A model generated the notes under the pieces. That model had not been told where the DNA came from, did no database searches, and saw nothing but the letters and a program-made list of their open reading frames with translations. From Corallococcus carmarthensis (GTDB lineage Bacteria; Myxococcota; Myxococcia; Myxococcales; Myxococcaceae): DNA of 64,000 bases. The stretch spans positions 1 to 64,000 of the forward strand of contig NZ_RAWE01000015.1 of assembly GCF_003611695.1 (NCBI RefSeq), given 5' to 3'. The position numbers and the translations under genes were made by a program. Positions 17,731-25,790 of the stretch are shown here, one piece after another (within the stretch, counting starts at the first letter, position 1; each line of letters opens with the position of its first letter).

Positions 17731-18951
17731 TCAGCCGGTTGAGGTCGAGACGAACTCGATGCACGAGGTGGGCAGTCCGGAGTCGGGCCGAGGGGCGACC
17801 AGCCGTGTAGGAAGCTGTTCGGCCGCGCAGCAGCGTTCGAGATAGGCGACCACCCGCCTGCCTTCGTCACTGTCCGCGGACACGTGCATCGGCTCGTTGG
17901 CCGGATTGATGATCGCGGGCAGGAAGCCGGCGGAGATGCGCCCGGACGGTGCGATGTGGATCACCGCCGCGCCGGTCAGCCTGGAATCCGGGTGAAACGG
18001 CAGCAGTGGGTAGCCCTCCCGCGGGCGAATCATGTACTCGCCGAACTTGCGGGCCCATGCCGCCATCTCTTCCGGCCGTCCCACGCCCAGGTAACCGTCT
18101 CTCGCGAGGCGCTCAGCGAGGTTCGGCAGGTCGAACACATAGTGTCCCAGACCGTAGAAGATGGGTCTTCCGGAATGGAACTCGACACCGCGGAGCATGT
18201 GATGATGGTGGCCCACGACGACGTCGGCCCCGTGGTCGATGGCCAGCCTGGCCGTCCGTCGTTCGTGGTCGGTCAGCGAGAACGGCACGGTGGAGTCACC
18301 CCAGTGGAAGCTGACGACGACGATGTCTGCCTTCGCGCGTGCTTCGGTGAGGCTGTCGATGAACGCCTTCTGATCCTCGACCAGCGGCTCGGTGCTCACC
18401 ACGGGGGCCATGCCCGGATTCCATGCGTTCAGATCCACGGGAGTGTATCGGGTGTGTGCACGGAAGGGAGCCAGGCCGGGGACACCCGGGCGCGCCTCAT
18501 AGCCGTAGGGAAACACAGAGCTGAAAGCCAGAAAGGCCAGCCGTGTTCCATTGCGCTCGAGATACCCGGGCGCGGTGGCCTCCGCGAGATTCGCGCCCGC
18601 GCCCACCGTGGCGATGTCCAGGCCGGCCAGTGTCCGGCGCATGGACAGCAGCGCGGCATGTCCCCCGTCGAGACTGTGGTTGTTGGCCAATGACATGATG
18701 TCGAAGCCCGCCTTGGCCAAGGGGGCGGCGTTCGCCGCGGGCGCCGTGACCGTCGAGCCGGCGCTGGGGGCACGCTGGATGTCGTCGCTGAAGACGCCCT
18801 CGCAGTTGCCGAAGACGACGTCACCGGAGCGCAGGACGTCGCGGGCGGAGTGGAAGGCCGTCGCCGGGTCGTCGCGGTCCACGAAGACATCGCCCACAGC
18901 GAGGATCGACAGCCCGGATCCACCGGGCTGAGCGATGTTGTTCGAGGCCAC
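17731..18951 (-). CDS. CapA-family (PGA_cap) metallophosphatase-like protein
   Basis: At 406 residues this fits the CapA / poly-gamma-glutamate capsule metallophosphatase family. Visible motifs: ILAVGDVFVDRDD (first metal-binding Asp), VVFGNCEGVFSD (an N-x-E-x motif), DIMSLANNHSLDGG, where NNH binds the second metal, and VVVSFHWGDSTV then DVVVGHHHHMLRGVEFHSG, which supplies the closing His residues. There is no signal peptide or membrane anchor at the N-terminus, unlike capsule CapA, so a cytoplasmic phosphoesterase is possible. The start is GTG 18951 with AGGGGTGA just upstream. No capBC neighbours are present, so capsule synthesis is not implied. Confidence 0.8.
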   Translation of the reverse strand: MASNNIAQPGGSGLSILAVGDVFVDRDDPATAFHSARDVLRSGDVVFGNCEGVFSDDIQRAPSAGSTVTAPAANAAPLAKAGFDIMSLANNHSLDGGHAALLSMRRTLAGLDIATVGAGANLAEATAPGYLERNGTRLAFLAFSSVFPYGYEARPGVPGLAPFRAHTRYTPVDLNAWNPGMAPVVSTEPLVEDQKAFIDSLTEARAKADIVVVSFHWGDSTVPFSLTDHERRTARLAIDHGADVVVGHHHHMLRGVEFHSGRPIFYGLGHYVFDLPNLAERLARDGYLGVGRPEEMAAWARKFGEYMIRPREGYPLLPFHPDSRLTGAAVIHIAPSGRISAGFLPAIINPANEPMHVSADSDEGRRVVAYLERCCAAEQLPTRLVAPRPDSGLPTSCIEFVSTSTG

Positions 18952-19052
18952 GGTTCACCCCTGCATCCTGCTCGTAGGCGTTCCTCGTGCCTTCTACCAG
19001 AGGAGGGGGCCGCGGCTGCTCATCGTCTTGAACCTGGAGACTCCTGCAAGGC

Positions 19053-20765
19053 TCAGCGGACTCCGACGAAGTCGATCCCCGCCGAGGAGATCTGATCATT
19101 CCAGGGGCCTCCCGCGACGGAGTTGATGTCGCCCACGCTCTGGGTGGTGCTGAGGCACCTGCCCGTCCGCGAGGGGTGTTCGCAGAGGGTCGCGCGATAG
19201 GGGCCGAGGATCCTCACGGAGGACAGGATGTCATCGAAGCCCAGGTCGCCCAGGAAGCCGACGCCGGAGGTGAGATGCAGGATGTTGCCTTCGAACTGGC
19301 CGTGCTCGTAGAGGTACACCCCATCCGCGGCGGAGTAGGCCTGGACGGCGTATGTGTAATCCCCCTGCGTGACCTTGTGGCCGGTCCCGTAGTCCGAGTA
19401 CGCCCAGTTGCTGAGTCCCCCGGGTGACCTCTTCACCACCACGCTCCAGAGCTGGAAGGGGAAGCGTGAGCTCACCCGGCCATGCAACTGCACGGCGCGG
19501 TCGCCCGTTCCACCCGAGAGGGCTCCGAGCTGGGAGTTCACGAAGCTGCCCAGGAAGCCGTTGCTCACCGCGCTCGTCACCGTCCGCGAGGTGAAGGCGA
19601 GGTGCGTGTAGTCATCCATGGTGTCGGATTGGACGTAGCTTCCATCCGTGTGCATCCAACCCGCCCAGCTTCCCTTCAATGCCAGGGCATGCCAGAGGCG
19701 CCCCGGGGCGGCATTCTGGAGAAACGCATGGATGCCATACCAGCGGGCCTGGGCGTCGCCGCCCAGGGTGTAGGAGATGTTCCGGAAGGCGGTGCCGAAA
19801 TCGCCAGGCAGGATGCTGGCGGAGGGGAGCAGCCGGTAGTTGAGGGCCAGGATGGCGTCAATCAGCCCCGCTCCCGGGAAGTCCATCATCAAGACGCCCG
19901 CGCGCTGGACGTTGCCGCCCACCAGGTGGTCGATGGCGTAGTCATTGACGCCCCGGATGGCCATCCCATCGCCTCCGGCCACCACGTTGGGAAAGGCCGC
20001 CACGGAGGAGCCACTGAGGAAGTTCACATACAGCGTGGGAGGGGTCCCCGCGTTCGTCCGCCCCAGGTGGTCCCGGACCTTGTCCCACTTGTTGTCGATG
20101 TCGAAGATCGTGGACACGGTCCAGTCATCCTGGAGGGCCAGCGAACCCCAGTTCACGCCGTAGGCTCCACCGCCGAAGTTGTCCAGGATGACAATCTTGC
20201 CGCGCACCTCCCCGAGCGTGGGCACATGGGTGCCTCGCCAGACATAGGGGCTGTAGGCGGGCTGGTTGCGATACCACTCGAAGGTCTGCTGGAAGCTCCG
20301 GCTATTGCCGTCCGGGGTGTGCTCCTCCTTCACCCGCATGAGGATGGTTTCGCCGGGGTGGTCGCGCAGGAACTGGGTGGTGGTCGTCAACACGTCGTCG
20401 AAGTTGGCGTTCAGGTAGACGACGCCATGGTGGATGGCGAACCGGTCGCCAATGTGGCGGCACCGGATGTCCAAGGCCCGGAGCCCCGCGTCCAGCTGGG
20501 CCCTCAGGCTCAGGGATTGGGTCTGGGTGAGGTCTCCGCCCGTCGAGGTGAACGCCATGGAGTCATGGGTCCCCGGCAGCGACAGGGAAGCGAGGCTCGC
20601 CGAGCCGGGCATCCAGCTCAACCAGTCGGGATGACTCGTTTCGATGCTGCCGAAGTGGTTGTAGTAGCGCCCACGGGCGGCAGCGGGGGTGGTCACGAGC
20701 AGCGCGAGGAAGAGCACCGCCGCCGCGTTGCGCGGCCGGGGGGCAGGAAACGTCCGGTGGGACAT
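19053..20765 (-). CDS. Secreted PI-PLC X-domain phospholipase with C-terminal beta/gamma-crystallin-like domain
   Basis: A 570-residue exported enzyme. The signal peptide ends near TTPAAA30. The PI-PLC X barrel starts with LSLPGTHDSMAF (catalytic His67) and continues with ALDIRCRHIGDRFAIHHG (second His at 112 or 113) and ILMRVKEEH, which supplies acidic residues. The middle includes VNFLSGSSVAAFPNVVAGG. From residue ~470 the sequence shows the beta/gamma-crystallin pattern: VYLYEHGQFEGNILHLTSGV, then SVRILGPYRATLCEHPSRTG and ending WNDQISSAGIDF. The enzyme would cleave phosphatidylinositol or GPI-like lipids, so a eukaryotic or prey-membrane target is plausible. I took ATG 20765 because it opens the signal peptide; 50 further upstream codons lack signal character. 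Confidence 0.85.
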   Translation of the reverse strand: MSHRTFPAPRPRNAAAVLFLALLVTTPAAARGRYYNHFGSIETSHPDWLSWMPGSASLASLSLPGTHDSMAFTSTGGDLTQTQSLSLRAQLDAGLRALDIRCRHIGDRFAIHHGVVYLNANFDDVLTTTTQFLRDHPGETILMRVKEEHTPDGNSRSFQQTFEWYRNQPAYSPYVWRGTHVPTLGEVRGKIVILDNFGGGAYGVNWGSLALQDDWTVSTIFDIDNKWDKVRDHLGRTNAGTPPTLYVNFLSGSSVAAFPNVVAGGDGMAIRGVNDYAIDHLVGGNVQRAGVLMMDFPGAGLIDAILALNYRLLPSASILPGDFGTAFRNISYTLGGDAQARWYGIHAFLQNAAPGRLWHALALKGSWAGWMHTDGSYVQSDTMDDYTHLAFTSRTVTSAVSNGFLGSFVNSQLGALSGGTGDRAVQLHGRVSSRFPFQLWSVVVKRSPGGLSNWAYSDYGTGHKVTQGDYTYAVQAYSAADGVYLYEHGQFEGNILHLTSGVGFLGDLGFDDILSSVRILGPYRATLCEHPSRTGRCLSTTQSVGDINSVAGGPWNDQISSAGIDFVGVR

Positions 20766-20875
20766 GAGGCCTCGGGGGAGGATGATGCTTGGGGTGAAGG
20801 CAGCCACACGCGAAGTATGCACTGTTGTCCGGGACCTAAGCAGGAATGGACGCGGACCCCCAGTGGCTTCGTACT

Positions 20876-21650
20876 TCACGGAAAAGCCCGGCCAACCCTC
20901 GCGGGCGCCGGGCATTTCACTCCTCCAAAGCGATATCGCCCTTGTGTTCCGGCGACATGCGGGCGGTGGCAGAAATGGACCGCATGGTCTTCATTGGGTG
21001 AACCATAAGTGGGCTGGTTCAGATATCCGGGCGGGCAGGATGTCGTACCCGTTATGGGATTGGCATAGGCTCCGTTTGCGTGCCAGCCAAACATTCCTGC
21101 GAAATCCGCGATCGGTTCAGTGGTTCCATCCGCGAAGCGACCACAGAAGAACAGGGGATGATCGATGTAGGCAGTCCACAGCAGCTGGTATGGGGCATAG
21201 CCCGAGGGACAGGAGTCTGAACCTGTATAGGGGTTCACATAGGTTCCACCCTGGCGGTAGCCATACATGCCCCCGAAGAGCATGTGCACATCCGAGGAGA
21301 TGTTGACTTTCGCTCCGCCGCAATAATTCCAATAGCCGTCGACGATGATGAACACCTTCTGTCCCGCGGACAGCTGGGTAGTGACCGAAGATTGGAGCAT
21401 GCCATTCGAATCGTCGTTGCATCCGAACGACTGGATGGTGTTGTTGTAGGGACGGACTTCCAGGACGGTGTCGAAGTTCGAGCCCTGCGTGGTGAACGTG
21501 TAGTTGGCCGTCCACGGCGGCGTCCCAGGCCAGCAGGCCGCCCATAGGCAAGCTGCCGGTAGGGCGAATCATGCGCGGCGGCGGCCCCCCCAGGAGCAGG
21601 CCCACTAAAAAGACAGCCACGACTGGGATGATTTTCGACGGGTTGCGCAT
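20876..21650 (-). pseudogene. Secreted repeat protein with frameshift
   Basis: A signal peptide starts at ATG 21650 (MRNPSKIIPVVAVFLVGLLL), but its frame does not continue into the domain. The mature part is in another frame and starts near 21540: TPPWTANYTFTTQGSNFDTV (a PPC-type beta-sandwich), then two copies of a motif seen in the spans GGMYGYRQGGTYVNPYTGSD and GMFGWHANGAYANPITGTTS, each followed by CPxGY and a closing FC. The shift lies between 21591 and ~21520, either one extra base or two missing Gs at homopolymer runs (seven Cs at 21585-21591 and three at 21541-21543). It is either a decaying gene or a sequencing error; the frames are otherwise open and well formed. Confidence 0.6.
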
Positions 21651-21863
21651 GGGGGAGCATTGCACCCGGAAGAGGGCTTCTTCAGAAGTCCCCTGCCCTG
21701 CAATCGATGCACGCGCCCGCGTCAGGTCCGCCGTGCCGTCAGCCCATCGGAACGGACGCTCGCGTCAGACCCGGGCACGACTTGTCTTCCGCAAAGCCTT
21801 GGCCAACTTCCCCCGCCAGTCACGACCGCGAAGGCCGCGGTCCGCATGCAAGGAGTTGGGGTC

Positions 21864-23357
21864 ATGGGTAGACGCGTTCGCAGGATGTCAGTCCTTCTGG
21901 GGGCAACGGTGTCGGCGCTGGCGCTGACGGGATGCGGAGGGGCCCTGGTGGAGGAAGACTCCGCGACCCTGGAGGCCACGGCCTCGGAGGTCGTGGCGGC
22001 CGCGGACCCCTGGGTGCCCTGCGGAAATGCGGCGGATCGCGTGAAGGACATCCGCCCGGGGCCTGTGGGTTCGGCGCCGGCGGAGCTGACCAAGAGCACC
22101 AGCGTGCTCGTCTTCTCCGCGGACAACGGCGTGAATGGTCGCGAGCCCTGGTTCAGCTCGGGCGAGCGTTCAGGCACGAGGCTGGGGAAGGACATTCGCG
22201 CGGGGGCGCCGGGTTCGGATCCGATGTTCTTCACGCAGCTGGGCGGCACCACCTTCTTCACCGCGGACGACGGCGTGACCGGCCGCGAACTGTGGAAGAC
22301 AGACGGGACGTCCGCTGGAACGACACGGGTGTTGGACCTGCGGCCGGGGGCCCTGGGCTCCTCACCCGACAACCTGACGGTATTCGGGGGGAAGCTCTAC
22401 TTCACCGCGGACAACGGGGTGAACGGCGAGGACCTGTGGCGCACCGATGGGACGTCCGCTGGGACGGCACGGCTGGGCGGCCTGCTTCCGGCGGGCACGA
22501 CGGGGTCCGGCTACGCGCTCGCCACGGCGGGCAACTTCCTCTACATCCGCTATTACTTCAGTGGAGATGACGAGTACGGCTTCTCCCTGGTGAGGACGGA
22601 CGGGATGGCCAGTGGGTTCGTCCATCTGGTGGATGCTCCCGAGGACAACTCCATCAGCGATATGACGGCGGTAGGCAACCGGCTCTTCTTCGTCCAGAAC
22701 AACGACGAGCCGGAGTCGAGCCTCAACGTGACGGATGGCACGCCCGCGGGCACGCGCGAGCTGCTCACGTTCCCCCAAGCACCGCATGACCTGGTCGCCT
22801 TCGGAGGGCGGCTCTACTTCGCCTCCGGGCCGGGCGCATACGAGCCTCCGGACTACGCGGGTGACGAGCTGTGGCGGAGCGACGGCACCGTGGCGGGCAC
22901 GAAGCTCTTCAAGGACATCCGGCTGGGTGCCTTGGGTTCGGAGCCGCGAGAGCTGACCGTCTTCCAGGGCCGCCTGTTCTTCACCGCTGACAACGGGGTG
23001 AACGGCCGGGAGCTGTGGCGGAGCGACGGCACCACGACCGCCCTGATCCACGACGTCGCACCGGGAGCCAGGAGCTCCTCGCCGGAGGGCCTGATGGGCC
23101 ACGGGACGCGGCTCTTCTTCAGCGCCAACACGACGGGCCGGGGGCGTGAGCCGTGGATGCACGACGAGGCCACCTCCTCCCCCACCGCCACGCCCCTGGT
23201 TGAAATCGCGCCAGGGCCGGCGTCCTCCTCGCCAGGCCGGTTCATCCGCTCGGGCTGGGACCTCTTCTTCGTGGCGAACGATGGCGCCACGGGCCCGGAG
23301 CTGTGGGCGCTGGCCTTCCGGCCACCGGAGGCGTGCCTCGCCGGAGTCCGGAGATAG
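21864..23357 (+). CDS. ELWxxDGT-repeat lipoprotein
   Basis: A 497-residue lipoprotein with lipobox LTGC24. The body repeats a ~50-residue unit with ELWKTDGTSAGTTRVLDLRP, DLWRTDGTSAGTA and ELWRSDGTVAGTKLFKDIRL, separated by GKLYFTADNGVNGxELW. This is the ELWxxDGT repeat family, which folds as a beta-propeller; the repeats are visible roughly at residues 60-420. The function of the family is not established; surface-exposed propellers may bind ligands or scaffold proteins. ATG 21864 was chosen over ATG 21846 and the far upstream ATG 21660 because AAGGAG lies just before it. Two hairpins follow the stop. Confidence 0.85.
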   Translation: MGRRVRRMSVLLGATVSALALTGCGGALVEEDSATLEATASEVVAAADPWVPCGNAADRVKDIRPGPVGSAPAELTKSTSVLVFSADNGVNGREPWFSSGERSGTRLGKDIRAGAPGSDPMFFTQLGGTTFFTADDGVTGRELWKTDGTSAGTTRVLDLRPGALGSSPDNLTVFGGKLYFTADNGVNGEDLWRTDGTSAGTARLGGLLPAGTTGSGYALATAGNFLYIRYYFSGDDEYGFSLVRTDGMASGFVHLVDAPEDNSISDMTAVGNRLFFVQNNDEPESSLNVTDGTPAGTRELLTFPQAPHDLVAFGGRLYFASGPGAYEPPDYAGDELWRSDGTVAGTKLFKDIRLGALGSEPRELTVFQGRLFFTADNGVNGRELWRSDGTTTALIHDVAPGARSSSPEGLMGHGTRLFFSANTTGRGREPWMHDEATSSPTATPLVEIAPGPASSSPGRFIRSGWDLFFVANDGATGPELWALAFRPPEACLAGVRR

Positions 23358-23367
23358 CGGCAGGGCT

Positions 23368-23445
23368 TCCGGAGGTTTTGGCTTGGGCCTCCGGAGCCAC
23401 GGGCAGGAATGGGTCGGGGCCTGATGACTCCAGACATCAGGCCCC
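23368..23445 (+). terminator. Double hairpin after the ELWxxDGT gene
   Basis: Two stem-loops follow the stop: TCCGGAGG (23368-23375) pairing with 23388-23395, and a perfect 11-bp stem GGGGCCTGATG (23416-23426) pairing with 23435-23445. No T-run follows either. The pair probably ends or stabilises the transcript. Confidence 0.55.
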
Positions 23446-23593
23446 CGACTCCAGTCACCAGGGCCGCGGCCCTCGCTTCGACGTAACCCCCTGGAATCCA
23501 TGAAGGGCAGGCCGGCCAAGGGCCGTGAAATGGTGGGCACGCGGGGTGCAGTAGGGGTGGTCCGTCGCTGCACACCACTCCCGAGGCCCTCCC

Positions 23594-24559
23594 ATGAAGC
23601 TGCGCTCCTCTTCGTTCTCCAAGCCTTCCTTCTCGTCCGGCCCCAGCTCCTCCACCTCCCGCCCGCGCAGCGACAGCCTGCCGGCCAGGCCGGAGACCGC
23701 GAAGCCGAAGCCCCTGGCGACGCCCGCGCAGTTGCAGGATGGCAAGAACAACCTCAAGCCCACCGACTACGGCGTGGTGGACCCCAAGCTCCAGGGCATC
23801 CGGACCCGCCGTGACAGCGGCCAGTCCGGCGCGCAGTTCGCGGACTTCACGCAGGACGTGCGCAACTCCACCAACCGCCTCACGAGCAAGCCCGTGGGCA
23901 ACCAGATGCTGAACGACATCAACGGCCGCACCCAGGCCGTGAACCCCGGCGCCACGGGCACGCAGAGCAAGCCGCTGACGGCGATGGATGTCTACTCGGG
24001 CCGCAACTCAGCGCTGCCCAACTCGCATGTGCCCCGCAACGACGGCACCCTGTCGTCCACCCGCCCGGCGTACCGCTACGACGGCCAGCCCGGCGCCGGC
24101 ACGGCCAGCGACGTGAAGTACAACGAGAACGGCGGCGGCCAGCGCTTCAACAGCCTGGGCCACGAGTCGGTCCACGCGTGGCGCGCGTCCAACGGCGTCC
24201 AGGTGAGCCCCCTGGCGGCCAGCAAGCACAGCGACGCGGATGTCTTCAAGAAGTACCCGTCGCACTCGACCGACATGAAGGAGACCGTCGACGACCGCCT
24301 GCGCCTGCGGGAGGAGTTCGAGACCATCGGCCTGCGCCCCACGCCGAACAAGACGAACAACCCGACCGAGAACGCCATCCGCGCCGAGCACGGCCTGCCG
24401 TCCCGCCAGGACTACTCGGGCCTGAAGCCCGACGGGAACAACAGCAACGACGTGGCCTTCAAGAACTACGACGAGGGCACCGACGCCCGGAACTTCTTCC
24501 AGAAGCTGTCCGGCCAGCCGTCGCCCTTCCAGAAGATCGTCGGCGACCTGGAGAAGTGA
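23594..24559 (+). CDS. M91-type (NleD/HopH-like) effector metalloprotease
   Basis: A 321-residue protein. Residues 1-60 are Ser/Pro/Lys-rich and disordered, without a Sec signal, as in type III effectors. The zinc motif is HESVH at 190-194 in FNSLGHESVHAWRASNG. The segment RLREEFETIGLRPTPNKTNN followed by PTENAIRAEHGLPSRQDYSG is the characteristic C-terminal block of peptidase family M91 (NleD, HopH1, XopG), where Glu residues in EEFET help to bind zinc. Family members cleave host kinases after translocation, so a protein injected into another cell is the natural hypothesis here, but no secretion system is adjacent. GAGG lies nine bases before ATG 23594. The gene is convergent with a PARG-like gene. 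Confidence 0.75.
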   Translation: MKLRSSSFSKPSFSSGPSSSTSRPRSDSLPARPETAKPKPLATPAQLQDGKNNLKPTDYGVVDPKLQGIRTRRDSGQSGAQFADFTQDVRNSTNRLTSKPVGNQMLNDINGRTQAVNPGATGTQSKPLTAMDVYSGRNSALPNSHVPRNDGTLSSTRPAYRYDGQPGAGTASDVKYNENGGGQRFNSLGHESVHAWRASNGVQVSPLAASKHSDADVFKKYPSHSTDMKETVDDRLRLREEFETIGLRPTPNKTNNPTENAIRAEHGLPSRQDYSGLKPDGNNSNDVAFKNYDEGTDARNFFQKLSGQPSPFQKIVGDLEK

Positions 24560-24563
24560 GCCC

Positions 24564-24621
24564 CCGGGGTTCAACCACGCGCACGCGGGCTGCGTGGCGA
24601 TGAGCCTCGGGTCGAACCCGG
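24564..24621. terminator. Nested hairpin between convergent genes
   Basis: An outer stem GGGTTC (24567-24572) pairs with GAACCC (24614-24619), with an extra CCGG/CCGG flank, and encloses an inner stem CCACGC (24575-24580) with GCGTGG (24592-24597). It is placed between the convergent M91 and PARG-like genes and could terminate both. There is no T-run. Confidence 0.4.
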
Positions 24622-24656
24622 CTGGCCACACCCATGTGCTCCGGGCGGCGCGGAGC

Positions 24657-25478
24657 TCACGCGAACCGCTCGCGGAAGGCCCGCAGGTTGGGCCCGTCCC
24701 CTCCCCGCTCCCACACCGCGAACACCACGCGCTCGAAGACGCCGGGGAACGCGTCCAGGGCGCGGGCGAAGGCGTCCGCCGCGTCGTGCGGGTCGTTGCG
24801 GAAGGCGCCGCAGCCCCACGCGCCCAGCACCAGGTGGCGGTACCCGTGGTGCGCCGCCACCTGGAGCACCTTGACGGCCCGCGCGTGCAGCACCTCGCGC
24901 ATGCGGGGCAGCAGGTGCGGTGCGTTCTGTACCGCCGAGCCTGCGTTGGGCGCGGGCGCGGTGATGACGGACACGCCAAAGGGCTTCTCCAGCAGCGTGA
25001 GCCCCTCGTCGCGGAAGAACGGCACCCGTGGCGAATAGATGACGTGGTCCGTGTACAGCGGTGAGGACTCCGCGCGGTTGGCGGCGTAGTACTCGCGCTG
25101 CGTGAGCAGGCACGGGTAGAGCGCCGAGCAGCGCGCCAGGTCCTCCTCCTGCGCCTTCGCTCCGCCCAGGAAGCCGCCGCCTGGATTCTTCGCGGACGCG
25201 AAGTTGAGCGCGACGACGTCCGCCACCCCTTCCGCCTCCACCCACCGGCGCGACGCGGCGCCCGTCTTCTCTGGCGTGACCTCGATGCGAAGCGCGGCAC
25301 CTCCCGCGCGAGGCTGGGGCCGGGGCAGCCGCGCGAAGTCGCCAGGCCGGTAGAGCACCGTCCCGTGCAGTGCGTACTCCACCTGCTCCCGGAACCGCAC
25401 GGGCCGCCCGGATGGCGCCACGTACTCGCCCCGCTCCACGATTCCCACCGTCTCCTGCGCGACCCCCTTCAGCGACAT
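24657..25478 (-). CDS. PARG-like macrodomain protein (TIGR02452-type)
   Basis: A 273-residue protein of the microbial PARG group. The catalytic signature is clear: NFASAKNPGGGFLGGAKAQE, with GGG at 100-102 and QEE at 110-112, where the second Glu is the expected acid that cleaves the ribose-ribose or ribose-protein bond. FRDEG and TAPAPNAG follow in the fold, and VLGAWGCGAFRNDPHDAADA closes the phosphate-binding loop, a macrodomain hallmark. It should remove ADP-ribose from proteins, nucleic acid or small molecules. The ATG at 25478 is preceded by AGGGAGAG. A perfect 8-bp inverted repeat lies 44 bases upstream of the start, so regulation by a dimeric protein is likely. Confidence 0.85.
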   Translation of the reverse strand: MSLKGVAQETVGIVERGEYVAPSGRPVRFREQVEYALHGTVLYRPGDFARLPRPQPRAGGAALRIEVTPEKTGAASRRWVEAEGVADVVALNFASAKNPGGGFLGGAKAQEEDLARCSALYPCLLTQREYYAANRAESSPLYTDHVIYSPRVPFFRDEGLTLLEKPFGVSVITAPAPNAGSAVQNAPHLLPRMREVLHARAVKVLQVAAHHGYRHLVLGAWGCGAFRNDPHDAADAFARALDAFPGVFERVVFAVWERGGDGPNLRAFRERFA

Positions 25479-25790
25479 GTCACTCTCCCTGGCTGGCTGT
25501 TGCCGGGATCTGCCCGGCCGCCTTCGTGTACATACAACACGAAGACTGACAGGTGGACCTGACATGCGGCCGGTGGCGACTCGCAGGGGGCAGCCGCCGG
25601 AGCATGCTTTCGCCGGCGCGCCGGGCTCGGCGCCAAGGCGGACATCCATGGGCCACCAGACGGCTCGGCGGTCGAACCGGTGAGTCTTTGTGCCCGGTGG
25701 CCCCACCCCCAACGTCCTGAGACAACGGCCGAAGACGTGTGGCGAAGCGGCCCGGCGTCCGGGGCATTTCTCGCGCCCCAGGAGGTGCTC
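25479..25790. other. Divergent intergenic region with palindrome
   Basis: This 312-base gap lies between the PARG-like gene and the DUF2092-like gene. It holds the palindrome at 25522-25544 and the ribosome site AGGAGGT before 25791. I see no other repeat and no coding frame with normal codon use. Confidence 0.5.
25522..25544. promoter_or_regulatory. Candidate operator palindrome upstream of the PARG-like gene
   Basis: CTTCGTGT (25522-25529) and ACACGAAG (25537-25544) form a perfect 8-bp inverted repeat with a 7-base AT-rich spacer ACATACA. The centre is about 55 bases before the PARG-like ATG, where a repressor could block transcription. The local AT content is higher than in the flanks. 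It could also be an RNA hairpin, but the spacing and position suit a homodimer site. Confidence 0.45.

Noticed and set aside
24560..24656. tRNA-like T-arm look (GGGTCGAACCC)
   Set aside because: The loop is too short for a T-loop and no acceptor or anticodon stem can be built around it. It fits a convergent hairpin better.
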